Shown: piece after piece, positions 49,992 to 59,269 of the stretch
Layout of the letters: every line of letters starts with the position of its first letter
Position numbering within the stretch: position 1 is the stretch's first letter
Assembly: GCF_003410055.1 (NCBI RefSeq)
Contig: NZ_QUZK01000018.1
Location: 1-64,000 of the forward strand
Source of the DNA: Wenzhouxiangella sediminis
GTDB taxonomy: Bacteria; Pseudomonadota; Gammaproteobacteria; Xanthomonadales; Wenzhouxiangellaceae
Direction: 5' to 3'
DNA: 64,000 nucleotides
Notes under the pieces: model-generated
What the model saw: only the letters and a program-made list of their open reading frames with translations
Told to the model about the DNA's origin: nothing
The model's database searches: none
Program-made: the position numbers and the translations under genes

Positions 49992-51320
49992 TTACGCCGC
50001 CCGGGATTGCTGAGATCGCTGGCCGCCATTCCGTCCCCGTCCGCGGCCGTTGTTGCCGCGAGCAGATTTCTGACCCCGTGGGGCGCTGTTGCCCCGACCG
50101 CCACCGCGATTGCCGCCGTTGCCACGGCCTCCGCCGCCCTTGCCGCGGCCCTGGCGGGTCGGTGTCTTGCCGGCGTCCCTTGAAAGCGGCTCGGTCGGTT
50201 CGTAACCTTCGACGCCGTAGGTGGGAATCTCGACTTTGACCAGCTTGCGGATATCCTCGAACAATCCGTGCTCGGAACCGGCCACCAGCGAGACGGCGAG
50301 GCCGTCGCGACCGGCCCGTCCGGTGCGGCCGATGCGGTGAACGTAGTCTTCGGGCACGTTGGGAATGTCGTAATTGACCACGTGCGGCAGCTGGTCGATA
50401 TCCAGCCCGCGTGCGGCGATGTCGGTCGCAACGAGCACTCTGATCTTGTTCTTCTTGAACTCGCTCAATGCTTTGGTGCGGGCACCCTGGCTCTTGTTGC
50501 CGTGGATGGCCGCCGCCGGCAGTCCATCGGTCTCGAGCTGACGGGCCAGGCGGTTGGCGCCGTGCTTGGTACGGGTGAAGACCAGCACCTGCTGCCAGTT
50601 GTTCGAGCCGATCAGCCAGGACAGCACTTCCCGCTTCTTCTTCTGGTCGACGCGGAACGCCTGCTGTGCGATGGCTTCCACGGTGGAATTCGGCGGTGAA
50701 GTCTCGACACGCTCCGGATTGTTCAGATAGCTTTGGGCGAGCTGGCTGATTTCCTTCGAGAAGGTGGCCGAGAACAACAGGGTCTGCCGTTGATTAGGCA
50801 GCGACTTGACGATGCGCTCGATGGCCGGGCGAAAGCCCATGTCGAGCATGCGGTCGGCTTCGTCGAGCACCAGGAACTCGATCCTGGAGAGATCCACGGT
50901 GCCGCGCTGCATATGGTCGATGAGGCGGCCCGGCGTGGCGACGAGTACGTCGATGCCGCGCTGGAGCTTGGTGATCTGCGGGTTGATGTTGACGCCGCCG
51001 AAGATCTCCAGCGATCGCAGCTTGATGTGCCGGCTGTAGGCGCGGAGATTCTCGTTGACCTGTGCGGCCAGCTCGCGGGTGGGCGTCAGGATCAGCGCAC
51101 GCGGCTGTCGCTGGTGACCGCTGCGCTCGCTCAGGCGATGCAGCAGCGGCAGCGTGAATGCGGCGGTCTTGCCGGTGCCCGTCTGGGCGCTGGCCATGAC
51201 ATCGCGGCCGGCCATCACGAAGGGGATGGCGCGTTCCTGGATGGGCGTGGGGGCGGTATAGCCCTGCTCGCTGACGGCACGCAGCAGTTCGGCCTTCAGG
51301 CCGAGGGAATCGAATTTCAT
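49992..51320 (-). CDS. rhlE: DEAD-box RNA helicase (RhlE-type)
   Basis: This 442-aa helicase has the Q motif ([14 protein letters not shown]), Walker [13 protein letters not shown] box [13 protein letters not shown], and motif [15 protein letters not shown]. The C-terminal 60 residues form an RGG/Gly-Arg-Asn-rich tail typical of RhlE and likely binding RNA. The start [16 protein letters not shown] at 51320 matches the family; the frame is open upstream to 51497 but without a better start. AGGA precedes the ATG. The 5' region is about 267 bp long. Confidence 0.92.
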   Translation of the reverse strand: MKFDSLGLKAELLRAVSEQGYTAPTPIQERAIPFVMAGRDVMASAQTGTGKTAAFTLPLLHRLSERSGHQRQPRALILTPTRELAAQVNENLRAYSRHIKLRSLEIFGGVNINPQITKLQRGIDVLVATPGRLIDHMQRGTVDLSRIEFLVLDEADRMLDMGFRPAIERIVKSLPNQRQTLLFSATFSKEISQLAQSYLNNPERVETSPPNSTVEAIAQQAFRVDQKKKREVLSWLIGSNNWQQVLVFTRTKHGANRLARQLETDGLPAAAIHGNKSQGARTKALSEFKKNKIRVLVATDIAARGLDIDQLPHVVNYDIPNVPEDYVHRIGRTGRAGRDGLAVSLVAGSEHGLFEDIRKLVKVEIPTYGVEGYEPTEPLSRDAGKTPTRQGRGKGGGGRGNGGNRGGGRGNSAPRGQKSARGNNGRGRGRNGGQRSQQSRAA

Positions 51321-51587
51321 TTTTTTGGTCCTTGAGTCGGGCCAAGGCATGCAATATCCCCGGAAGTTTCGGGGGAGGTACAAATCGGGGAGAGGCCTTG
51401 GCCGGAATCCTTTCGATTCCATCAATCCGCGAGAGGGCATCCGCTGTAACCTTTGCAGGGAAGCGCAAAGCACGAACGCCGCTGCAAGATAGCACAAGTC
51501 GAAAGCGTGCGGGGAAGTTTAGCGTGGGACCGATGTCCGTTGGGATCACGGACCGACCGTGTCGGCCGGTCCGCGCAGCCCATCAGC

Positions 51588-52001
51588 TTATTCGATGCGC
51601 AGGAGTTCAGCCTCGTACTCGTCGATCATGTGGGTTTCGCGCAGCTGCCGCACCTTCTCGACAATGCGCTGCACGTGGTCAAGACTCGCGCCCGGGTCGC
51701 TGTCGTCGACGGCATAGCTCAGCTTGTGGTTCGGGGTGGCCATACCGTAAGGCGGCCTGTAGCTGCACGGAGACGTCGACACGACCGTCCAGCCGCGAAT
51801 GTTGACATCGTAGGCCAGAGCGTCCTGGTAGGCCTGGTTGCAAGCTGCCCAGCTTGAGTACGGGCCCACGACAAAGCCCTGTCCGCTGTCGAACCAGGCG
51901 CTGCCGTAGTAGCCGCCACCAGTGCCGCTTGGCGGCACGGCCGCCGCCATGCTGCTGGCCACGATCAGGAGAAGGGCGACAAGAATGCGATGTTTTTTCA
52001 T
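51588..52001 (-). CDS. Hypothetical small secreted protein
   Basis: This 137-aa protein has a clear signal peptide (MKKHRILVALLLIVASSMAAA). The mature part has a Gly/Tyr/Ser-rich segment (GTGGGYYGSAWFDSGQGFVVG), two cysteines (in AACNQAY and SPCSYR) that may pair, and an acidic helical C-terminus. No known family was recognised. SGQGF recalls the repeat of the secreted protein at 46760-49066, though the match is short. It is transcribed toward rhlE and divergent from another secreted protein. Confidence 0.65.
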   Translation of the reverse strand: MKKHRILVALLLIVASSMAAAVPPSGTGGGYYGSAWFDSGQGFVVGPYSSWAACNQAYQDALAYDVNIRGWTVVSTSPCSYRPPYGMATPNHKLSYAVDDSDPGASLDHVQRIVEKVRQLRETHMIDEYEAELLRIE

Positions 52002-52132
52002 TGTTGAACTCCACTAGTTTGAATTTCGCTTTCGGCGCTTGCCGAGACCGCCGCTTCGGCGGCCGGAGTCCACACTGCACCGAGGTTGACCATCGGACCA
52101 GCAAATAGTGGTGATCAAAGCGGGCAAGTAAG

Positions 52133-52219
52133 TTGTTCCCGACCGTTCCCGCGCTGTTTGGGCAAATGTAGCTTATTGATTAATAAGCTTTAATATTTAT
52201 TGTTCCCAGAACGTCCCGC
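52133..52219. promoter_or_regulatory. Repeat-bearing AT-rich spacer between two divergent secreted-protein genes
   Basis: TTGTTCCC-N6-TCCCGC occurs at 52133-52152 and again at 52200-52219 in the same orientation, 67 bp apart. Between them AGCTTATT and AATAAGCT form a perfect 8-bp inverted repeat around GATT (52170-52189). The whole region lies between ATGs at 52001 and 52286 and is much richer in A and T than its surroundings. It may be a control site for one or both genes; no known binding site was recognised. Confidence 0.45.
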
Positions 52220-52285
52220 AATTTCTGCTGCTACCCGACCGCGCCTGGCCTAGGATTGGAGTGACTCATCAACGGAGATCCTGGT

Positions 52286-52795
52286 ATGCATCGAGCGAAA
52301 TGTCGACTGATGACAGCCGCCACCGTGCTTTCGGTCGGTATCGCAACCGGCGCATTGGCTCACAACCCTCTCGATCACCCGGACTGGTGCACGGAAAATG
52401 CGCGTCTCGTGGTGGTCGATGAGTTCGAATGGGATGGCGAAATGCTGGCGCAGGAGGTGCGCGAAGCGTCGAAAGGCAGCGACGATACCTGCAGTTCGCC
52501 GCAGTCCGGGGATACCGGCATGAAGACATGCGGCCAGTTCGACGACGATTGGGGTGCGGTCAACGCAATGGCAATCCATCACTGCGACGGTTACGCCGTT
52601 CGCTTCGTGGACGCCACGCACCCCGACCACGGTACGGTCATTCACATCGCAGAGGGGCCGGAGGCCTTCAACGACGAAGAAGGGCACCACGATCGCTATC
52701 GCGCGCGAATGGGACTGCGCGCCATGTGCGTTCGTTGCGAACCGGTCGTGCTCGAGCCGCTCAGGCCGGGCAAACCGGTCGATCCGGTACGTTGA
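52286..52795 (+). CDS. Hypothetical secreted Cys/His-containing protein
   Basis: This 169-aa protein has a signal peptide (TAATVLSVGIATGALA) ending before HNPLDHPDWCTENARL. Six cysteines in the mature part (in WCTEN, DTCSS, KTCGQ, HHCDG, MCVRC) and numerous His residues suggest disulfides or metal binding in the periplasm. No family was recognised. It has no operon partner in the same direction. Confidence 0.6.
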   Translation: MHRAKCRLMTAATVLSVGIATGALAHNPLDHPDWCTENARLVVVDEFEWDGEMLAQEVREASKGSDDTCSSPQSGDTGMKTCGQFDDDWGAVNAMAIHHCDGYAVRFVDATHPDHGTVIHIAEGPEAFNDEEGHHDRYRARMGLRAMCVRCEPVVLEPLRPGKPVDPVR

Positions 52796-52819
52796 CGGGG
52801 ACGGGGCGGGGCTGCGCCA

Positions 52820-55030
52820 TCAGGCCAGCCCCAGTCTCCGTGCGTTTCGCTTGACCTTTTCTATACCGGCCTCGATGCGCCCGTCATCTTCGCCCGCACA
52901 CTCCCCGAGCACGAAATAAGCGGTTCGCAGCACTTCCCGCCAGCGCGGCTGCTTCGGTAATTGCGCCAGGCTCAGGTAACGGTCCATCGCCCGCGTCCGC
53001 AGCCGACCCTCGTCGATCGTCACGCGCCAGATGCCGCTGCTTTCGGCGAGGTCGACACGCGTCTTGCCGGTCGCACGCTCCCAGGTCTCCAGGCTGCCGG
53101 CCATCAACTCGACCAGGTCCTGCCTGAATTCCCCGCGAATGTCCTGCTGCACGGGCTGCAGCTGCTCCGAGAGCAATTGCAGGTCGCCGTCGATCGAGGC
53201 CCAGCGCTGGTAGAGGTCGCCCTGAATGCCGCCTTGCTCGAGCGCGGCTTGCAGCACGCTGCCGAAGGACTGGATCCGGGAGAAGTGGCGGTTGATCAGG
53301 GGGATCAGCTCTTCGGCCGCGTGCGGATGCTGATCGGGCGTGCGGATGTTGACGACCTGGAGTTCCTCCTCGAGATTGAGCGGCTCCAGATCCAGTCGCA
53401 GTTCCGTGCCGCGGCCCGTGGTGACGGCCACGTCGCGGCGCTCCGCCTGGAGACGTTGCCAGGTGCCTTCGCCGAACAGCTGATCGAGCGTGCTGTCTTC
53501 TGGCAGGGAGTCCAGCTCCAGCAGGCGGCAGGCCGCCTGGTTGGCGAAGACGATGCGATCGTTGGCGTCCAGGCTCAGCAAGGCGTCCGTGCCAAGGTCC
53601 AGTAGCTGTTGCAGCTGTTCGCGCGATGTCCGCAAGGACCGGGCAGAGGCCTTGTGACCCTCGATCACTTGCTGGAGACGCTCGCGGCGTTCCGCCTCGC
53701 GACGATTGCGGCGCCGGTGCAGTCCGACCGCCACCAGCAGGATCGATCCCATACCGGTCGCGCCGCCTATGGCGATCAGGGCCGATCGGTTTCTCTGGTT
53801 GGCCAGTTCGAGATCCTGCATGCGGTTGTCGGCCGCAAGCCGTTCGATCTCGCGTTGCTTCTCGGAGACCTCGAAAAGCACCCGGCTGCGGTTGAGTTCG
53901 CGGTCTCGTTCCCGCTGCGCCCGGGCCAGGCTTTCCGTGTTGTATCGGCGATGCCAGGCCAGCGCCGCTTCGAGATCGCCGGTCTCTTCGTGTAAATCGG
54001 CGACCTGTTCGAGAATCTGCAGGCGGCGGTCGCCCGGCCAGGCCGATGCCTCTTCGAGAGCGCCCTCGAGCAGGGCCAGTGCCGTATCCGCTTGCCCCGA
54101 TGCGGCCAGCCTTCTGGCCTGGATGGAGAACCAGCGCGGCGGGAGATCGATGCCCGAAAGCGTGGCCGTGGCGCGCGCGGTCTCGAGCCAGCGAGTCACT
54201 TCCTTCTGCCTTTCCAGCCCATCGGCAATCCCCGCCAGCTGCACGGCGGTGCGGACTTCGTCCGGCGGGCGATCCATCTTCTGAAATGTCGCATACGCTT
54301 CCCGAGCCAGTGCCATGGCTTCCTCACCCCGTTCCTGCTCGGCCAGCAGGCGGGCCAGGCTTTCGGTGCTGTGCGCCACGTGATGATGCGCATCCGCGCG
54401 CCGGTGGTGCGTGAGCGCCTGTTCGTAGAAATCCTCGGCTCGTCCGAGATCGCCGAGATCGGTCAGCAGGTCGGCAATGTTGTTGAGCGTGCTGCCGAGC
54501 TGCTCCTCTCCCAGGTTTCGCTTCATTTCCAGGCTGGTGGTATAGGCGTCGAGCGCTTCCTGGTGAGCCCCGATGTGCCGGTAGGCGTTGCCGAGATCAT
54601 TGTGGCTGCGCGCGATCAGGGCGGGATCATCGTGTTGCGAGGCCAGTGCCAGCGCGCCGCGAAAGAAGGTCAGGGCGCTGGAACTGTTCCTGCGCACGTG
54701 GGCGAGGATGCCCTGTTCACGGGCAAGCCGATACTGGTTCAGCCACTGACCGGAGAACTCCGGTGTCCGCTGGATTTCGGCATGCAGTCGTTCGGCCTCG
54801 GCGTAGCGGCCCGCTTCACGCGCCAGAATGGCGAGCTGAAAGAGGGCAGTGAGTGCCGCGGAATGATCGTTGCGCTCGCGGGCCAGAGTCAGTGCGCTCC
54901 GGCAAACGGAGGCCGCCGATTCCGACTGCTGCTGACGGGCCTTGACGCAATCGCCGGCGTTCGCGGTGGGCTCGGAGCCGGAAACCGCGGAAATCAGCGC
55001 AAGAAGAAACGGGGCGAACAGGCTCGACAC
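52820..55030 (-). CDS. Exported TPR sensor protein with membrane segment and PAS-like domain
   Basis: This 736-aa protein starts at GTG with a signal peptide, then has tetratricopeptide repeats on the periplasmic side (about residues 40-350), a coiled coil, a membrane helix near residues 413-435 and a cytoplasmic PAS-like domain near residues 465-560 (LLSLDANDRIVFANQAACRLLELDS). The rest has no histidine-kinase, GGDEF, EAL or helix-turn-helix signature that I can see. It ends in a Trp-rich, Arg-rich module (SLETWERATGKTRVDLAESS region, about 637-720). It looks like a sensor with an unusual output. It lies 108 bp downstream of tpm. Confidence 0.68.
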   Translation of the reverse strand: MSSLFAPFLLALISAVSGSEPTANAGDCVKARQQQSESAASVCRSALTLARERNDHSAALTALFQLAILAREAGRYAEAERLHAEIQRTPEFSGQWLNQYRLAREQGILAHVRRNSSSALTFFRGALALASQHDDPALIARSHNDLGNAYRHIGAHQEALDAYTTSLEMKRNLGEEQLGSTLNNIADLLTDLGDLGRAEDFYEQALTHHRRADAHHHVAHSTESLARLLAEQERGEEAMALAREAYATFQKMDRPPDEVRTAVQLAGIADGLERQKEVTRWLETARATATLSGIDLPPRWFSIQARRLAASGQADTALALLEGALEEASAWPGDRRLQILEQVADLHEETGDLEAALAWHRRYNTESLARAQRERDRELNRSRVLFEVSEKQREIERLAADNRMQDLELANQRNRSALIAIGGATGMGSILLVAVGLHRRRNRREAERRERLQQVIEGHKASARSLRTSREQLQQLLDLGTDALLSLDANDRIVFANQAACRLLELDSLPEDSTLDQLFGEGTWQRLQAERRDVAVTTGRGTELRLDLEPLNLEEELQVVNIRTPDQHPHAAEELIPLINRHFSRIQSFGSVLQAALEQGGIQGDLYQRWASIDGDLQLLSEQLQPVQQDIRGEFRQDLVELMAGSLETWERATGKTRVDLAESSGIWRVTIDEGRLRTRAMDRYLSLAQLPKQPRWREVLRTAYFVLGECAGEDDGRIEAGIEKVKRNARRLGLA

Positions 55031-55138
55031 GGCAGGGTTGCGATGCTGGAGAGGACCCGGCGACCAGTATACGCAGGGTCGGGCACCGGGCCGCCTCGAA
55101 TCCGACCGAAGGCGCCGGAACCGCGACGAGCTCCGTTT

Positions 55139-55783
55139 CTACACCGGGATGACGCGCCAGGCGCACTCCTGCAGGTCCGTCAGCCCTCGCTGGGCGAAGC
55201 CGGGATGATCGGCGAGCGCATCCCGGCGCTCGATCAGCTCGAAGCGGAAGCCGGGATAGTCGCCGAGTTCGTCGGCGGGCACAGAAAAAGGCGGGCCGTC
55301 CATCGAGGCCTGGTCGTATTCGAAGGTCACCAGCAATCCGCTGGCATTGTCCGCGAGAAGGCTGCCGAGGTGATCGATGTACCTGCCGCGCATTTCCTGC
55401 GGCAAGGCGACGAGGGCCGCTCGATCGTAGAACATCTGAAAGGGCTCGTCGTTCAGGTAGTCGAAGAAGTCGCCCTCGAATATCTCGACGTTGCCGGCCC
55501 GCCAGTGTTGCAGCCGGCCCGAGCGCGTGCATGTCGGTGCCTTCTTCCATTCCCGGTAGAACTCTTCGACGGCGCGACCGCTGAGTTCAACGCCGACCAC
55601 GCCGTGTCCGCGCTCGGCCAGCCAGCGCAGGTCGAGGCTCTTGCCGCACAGCGGCACCATCACCCGCCCGGCCCGGCCGCCGGATATTTCATCCCAGTGA
55701 CGTTTCAGTGCCCAGTGGATTTCGGATCGATGAAAGCCGATTTCGCGGCGATGCCAGCGTTCGTGCCAGAAGTGTGTCTCCAT
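55139..55783 (-). CDS. tpm: Thiopurine S-methyltransferase family protein
   Basis: This 214-aa SAM-dependent enzyme has the bacterial TPMT order: FWHERWHRREIGFH, MVPLCGKSLDLRWLAERGHGVVGVELS (SAM loop) and YDRAALVALP. Bacterial Tpm methylates thiopurines and also tellurite or selenite; physiological substrate is unknown. Standard start at 55783. Confidence 0.92.
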   Translation of the reverse strand: METHFWHERWHRREIGFHRSEIHWALKRHWDEISGGRAGRVMVPLCGKSLDLRWLAERGHGVVGVELSGRAVEEFYREWKKAPTCTRSGRLQHWRAGNVEIFEGDFFDYLNDEPFQMFYDRAALVALPQEMRGRYIDHLGSLLADNASGLLVTFEYDQASMDGPPFSVPADELGDYPGFRFELIERRDALADHPGFAQRGLTDLQECAWRVIPV

Positions 55784-55864
55784 GGCCGCTTGGAACTCCC
55801 TGCAGCGATTGCGATTTGCATTGCCCGGAACGGCGTGGGCGGGATCGCGCGTGTTGATGTTTCA

Positions 55865-55923
55865 TGACGGCCCTTGAAACACGGCCGTCACATTCGCGTC
55901 ACCGACGTGCAACGAAGCGTCAC
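55865..55923. promoter_or_regulatory. Inverted repeat and phased CGTCAC repeats upstream of the TonB operon
   Basis: TGACGGCC and GGCCGTCA (55865-55872, 55883-55890) are perfect arms around 10 bp. Three same-strand copies of (C/G)CGTCAC begin at 55885, 55896 and 55917, that is 11 and 21 bp apart, near one and two helical turns. They lie 51-109 bp before the DUF3450 ATG in the tpm/TonB divergent gap. A Fur box was not seen. Confidence 0.45.
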
Positions 55924-55973
55924 TAACCTAGCCAGCAACGATCAACGCCACACACACCACGGGTGGAGCATTC

Positions 55974-56759
55974 ATGCACAGGCGAGTTTATCAGCCTTTT
56001 CTTATGGTCGGGCTGCTGCTGTTTCCCCTGCTTCTCTCGGCCCAGTCCGGGTACGAGGGAAGGAACCTCGAAGCACTGGCCGAAGAGCTGGTGCGCATTC
56101 GCGGCGAAGTCGAGTCGCTCAACGCCGAACTCAACCGGATGCAGGAGCAGCATCGCAACGAGATGAGCTCGCTGGCGGCACAGAAGGGCGAACTCGAGGC
56201 CACGCTGCGCCGCGAGCAATTGCGCGTCGATCAGCTCGAAGAGGACCTCGCCCGCAACCGCGAGCGCGCGGAGCAGGCCGGCATCGCCGGCGAATCGCTC
56301 GTGCCGGTGGCGCAGGATGCGATCGCGTCGCTCAGGCAGCATATCCAGGGTTCCTTGCCCTTCAAGCCCCAGGAGAGACTGGCGGCTGTCGAAGAGATCG
56401 AGACGCAGCTGCAAGCCGGCTCGCTCTCGCCGCCGCGCGCGGTCAATCGCCTGTGGGGTTTCTTCGAAGACGAACTGCGCCTGACCCGGGAGAACGGCCT
56501 CTACAGCCAGGTCATCGACCTCAACGGCGAGGAAGTGTTGGCCGACGTCGCGCGCCTCGGCACGGTGGCGATGTACTTCAAGACCCGTGACGGCCACTAC
56601 GGCCAGGCCGAGCAGCGAGGCGGCGACTGGCGCTTCACGCGCCTGGACGAGCGCGCTGCCATCCAGCGCGTCGACGCCCTGTTCGAATCCCTCAGAAAGC
56701 AGATCCGCACCGGCTACTTCGAACTGCCCAACGGCGCCATCCGGCTGGAGTCCGAATAA
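55974..56759 (+). CDS. DUF3450 periplasmic coiled-coil protein of the TonB system
   Basis: This 261-aa protein has a signal peptide (VYQPFLMVGLLLFPLLLSAQ), a long coiled coil (about residues 30-110) and a C-terminal DUF3450 domain (YSQVIDLNGEEVLADVARLGTVAMYFKTRDG). Members are encoded first in TonB2-type operons and are thought to help the TtpC/ExbB complex; the molecular role is unclear. Its stop overlaps the next ATG by one base (TAATG). Confidence 0.88.
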   Translation: MHRRVYQPFLMVGLLLFPLLLSAQSGYEGRNLEALAEELVRIRGEVESLNAELNRMQEQHRNEMSSLAAQKGELEATLRREQLRVDQLEEDLARNRERAEQAGIAGESLVPVAQDAIASLRQHIQGSLPFKPQERLAAVEEIETQLQAGSLSPPRAVNRLWGFFEDELRLTRENGLYSQVIDLNGEEVLADVARLGTVAMYFKTRDGHYGQAEQRGGDWRFTRLDERAAIQRVDALFESLRKQIRTGYFELPNGAIRLESE

Positions 56760-58216
56760 TGAGCATCCGCAATTCCCACATCCTGATCCTGCTCCTGGCC
56801 GCCTGCCTGGCCCTGCCGGCGATGGCCCAGGAGGCCGAATCCGGGCAGGAAGAGGCCGCAACCGCGGAGTCGGCGCCGGCCAACACCGCCCAGGCTGAGC
56901 AGGCCGAATCCGGGCCGGAACCGGTCGCGGCGCAAGCGCCTTCGCTCGAGCAGGCCTACCAGAAGGAATTCGCGTTCCTTCAGGGTCAGAAGCGCGACCT
57001 GGCGCGTCGTATCGCGGAGTTCGAGCAAACCAGCCAGTCCGACCGCCGGGAACTGCAGTCGCAGATCCGCTCGCTCGAGCGCCGGGTGGTCGAGGCCACC
57101 AGCCGCGGCGATCGCCTCGATGAACAGGTGTTCGAGTCGGAGCGATCGGTCGAAGCCGCGCGCGACAACGTCAACCTGCTGGCCAGTACCTTCCTGCAGG
57201 CCGAAGCCACCATCGACGGCTGGGAAGCCCCCGCCCTCGAGGGTGACGAAGTGCCGCAGCCCGAAGACATCACGGCGATGTTCGCCACCGCTCTCGCCGA
57301 GCTGGATCGGCGCGGCGGCGTGCGGCGGGACAGCGGCGAATTCTTCCTCGCCGACGGTACGCGGGTGAGCGGCGACATCATTCAGGTCGGCCGCATTGCC
57401 AGCTACGGGGTGAGCGAACGCGGCGCCGGTGTGCTGGCGCCGGCCGGCGAGGGTGAACTGAAACTCTGGAACGAAGCCTCGGCCGAGGCAGCCCGTTCGA
57501 TGGCCGCCGGCCAGATGGTTTCCCCGCTTCCGATCTTCATCTACGAAACGCTCAGCGCCGAAGTGGAAAAGAAGGGCGCCAAGGGCGTGTTCGAGACGAT
57601 CTCGGACGGCGGCGTGATCGGCTGGATCATCTTCTTCCTGGGTTTGCTGGCCGCCGCACTGGTCATCCTGCGCGCGGTCTTCCTGGGACGGGCCGGCGCT
57701 TCGACCGGCAGGATTCTCGACGACATCTCCGGCCACGTGCGCCGGGGCGACAAGGAGGCGGCGCTTTCGGTCCTCAGGAAGCGCCAGGGCGCGACCGCCC
57801 GCGTGGTGGCCTCGGCCATCCGCAATCTCGACCGCGACCGCGAACACCTCGAGGACATCGTCTCCGAGTCGATCCTGCACGAAAGCGGGCACCTCAACCG
57901 CTTCGGCGCTTTCATCATGGTGATCGCCGCCGTCTCGCCGTTGCTGGGCCTGCTCGGCACGGTCACGGGCATGATCTCGACCTTCGACGTCATCACCGAG
58001 TTCGGCACGGGCGATCCCAAGCTGCTCTCGGGCGGCATCTCGATCGCGCTGGTCACCACCGAACTGGGCCTGATCGTGGCCATTCCCACGCTGCTGTTCG
58101 GCAACCTGCTGTCGAGCTGGGCCGAGCGCATCAAGGACGACATGGAGAAGGCCGCGCTGCGGGTGACCAACCAGTACACCGAAGCGCGCGCTGAAATGGA
58201 GCCGGGTCAGGCCTGA
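56759..58216 (+). CDS. MotA/TolQ/ExbB proton channel with a periplasmic extension (TtpC-like)
   Basis: This 485-aa protein has a signal peptide, a periplasmic coiled coil (about residues 60-135), then a membrane helix and the TolQ/ExbB channel domain at about 270-465 (MVIAAVSPLLGLLGTVTGMISTFDVI). The long N-terminal region is the mark of TtpC, required for TonB2 signalling in Vibrio. It sits between DUF3450 and a short ExbB, with one-base overlaps on both sides. Confidence 0.88.
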   Translation: MSIRNSHILILLLAACLALPAMAQEAESGQEEAATAESAPANTAQAEQAESGPEPVAAQAPSLEQAYQKEFAFLQGQKRDLARRIAEFEQTSQSDRRELQSQIRSLERRVVEATSRGDRLDEQVFESERSVEAARDNVNLLASTFLQAEATIDGWEAPALEGDEVPQPEDITAMFATALAELDRRGGVRRDSGEFFLADGTRVSGDIIQVGRIASYGVSERGAGVLAPAGEGELKLWNEASAEAARSMAAGQMVSPLPIFIYETLSAEVEKKGAKGVFETISDGGVIGWIIFFLGLLAAALVILRAVFLGRAGASTGRILDDISGHVRRGDKEAALSVLRKRQGATARVVASAIRNLDRDREHLEDIVSESILHESGHLNRFGAFIMVIAAVSPLLGLLGTVTGMISTFDVITEFGTGDPKLLSGGISIALVTTELGLIVAIPTLLFGNLLSSWAERIKDDMEKAALRVTNQYTEARAEMEPGQA

Positions 58217-58824
58217 TGCTCGGGGATCTCCTCAACGATTTCGCGACCTACTTCGAGCTGGGCGGCTACGTCATGCCGCCGCTGGTCCTGGCCACGGTCG
58301 TTCTGTGGTTCGCCATCGGCTATCGCTTCGCCGCACTCAAGCGCGGCAATGTCCGGTCGGTGCGCCGAATCATCCAGAAGCATCCGGACGGCTTCGGGCG
58401 CGAGCCGCGCGGGGTGATCGAGAAAGCGATCGAGCAGGGCATCTCGATTGGCCGTTCGGCACACGGAGACCTTCGGCGCCTGCTCGACGATGCCTTCTGG
58501 CCGATCGAGCGCGAAGTGAGCCGTTTCCACAAGCTGATCATGACGATCGTCGCGGTAGCGCCCCTGATGGGCCTGCTCGGCACGGTGGTCGGCATGATCG
58601 AAACCTTCGATTCGCTTGGCGACATGTCGCTGTTCGCCCAGTCGGGCGGGATTGCCGGCGGCATCTCCCAAGCGCTCTTCACGACTCAGATGGGCCTGGC
58701 CGTGGCCATTCCCGGTCTGATCGTCGGCGGTCTGCTCGAGCGGCGGGCGGCGGTCATCCGGCTGGAACTCGCCCAGGTCAAGGACATTCTCTGCGCACGT
58801 GCGCAGCAAGGCAGCCCGGTATGA
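58216..58824 (+). CDS. exbB2: ExbB-type proton channel protein (second TolQ-family protein of the operon)
   Basis: This 202-aa protein has an N-terminal helix (about residues 15-36) and two channel helices (LIMTIVAVAPLMGLLGTVVGMIETF region and GLAVAIPGLIVGG). It matches ExbB of TonB2-type systems. It overlaps its neighbours by one and four bases. Confidence 0.9.
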   Translation: MLGDLLNDFATYFELGGYVMPPLVLATVVLWFAIGYRFAALKRGNVRSVRRIIQKHPDGFGREPRGVIEKAIEQGISIGRSAHGDLRRLLDDAFWPIEREVSRFHKLIMTIVAVAPLMGLLGTVVGMIETFDSLGDMSLFAQSGGIAGGISQALFTTQMGLAVAIPGLIVGGLLERRAAVIRLELAQVKDILCARAQQGSPV

Positions 58825-59231
58825 GATATCGCGAACGCGCGAACACCGAACAGAACGTCGACATTTCGCCGCTGATCGACATGGTGTTCATCCTGCTCAT
58901 CTTCTTCATGGTGTCGACGACCTTCGTCAAGGACATGAAGCTCGATCTCGACCGGCCCAGTGCCAGTTCGTCCGAGCAGGCCTCCACCAAGGCGATCCGG
59001 CTCTATATCGACAACGCCGGCGACACATTCCTCGACGGACAGCCCATCCGCGTATGGGTCATCCAGAGCAAGCTTCGCGACATGCTGCAGGGCGCGGCCT
59101 CGCAGTCGGTGCTGGTGGTGACCGACAGCAACGTGCCCGCCCGGAAACTGATTGAAGTGGTCGACCAGGCCCGCCGTTCCGGCGCGGCCGACGTCGGCGT
59201 CGCCACGGTCGAAGAAGCCGGCTCCGGCTGA
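58821..59231 (+). CDS. exbD2: ExbD-type biopolymer transport protein
   Basis: This 136-aa protein has one helix (SPLIDMVFILLIFFMVSTTF, with conserved Asp) and an ExbD periplasmic domain. The start ATG 58821 overlaps the ExbB stop. The longer open frame upstream is inside exbB2. Confidence 0.9.
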   Translation: MRYRERANTEQNVDISPLIDMVFILLIFFMVSTTFVKDMKLDLDRPSASSSEQASTKAIRLYIDNAGDTFLDGQPIRVWVIQSKLRDMLQGAASQSVLVVTDSNVPARKLIEVVDQARRSGAADVGVATVEEAGSG

Positions 59232-59269
59232 ACGCAAGTATTCGTGCAAGGACACGAGGAGGTAATGAC

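Noticed and set aside
52808-52832. GGGGCTG/CAGCCCC hairpin after the Cys/His secreted gene as a terminator
   Set aside because: It lacks a T tract on either strand and overlaps the end of the TPR/PAS coding sequence.
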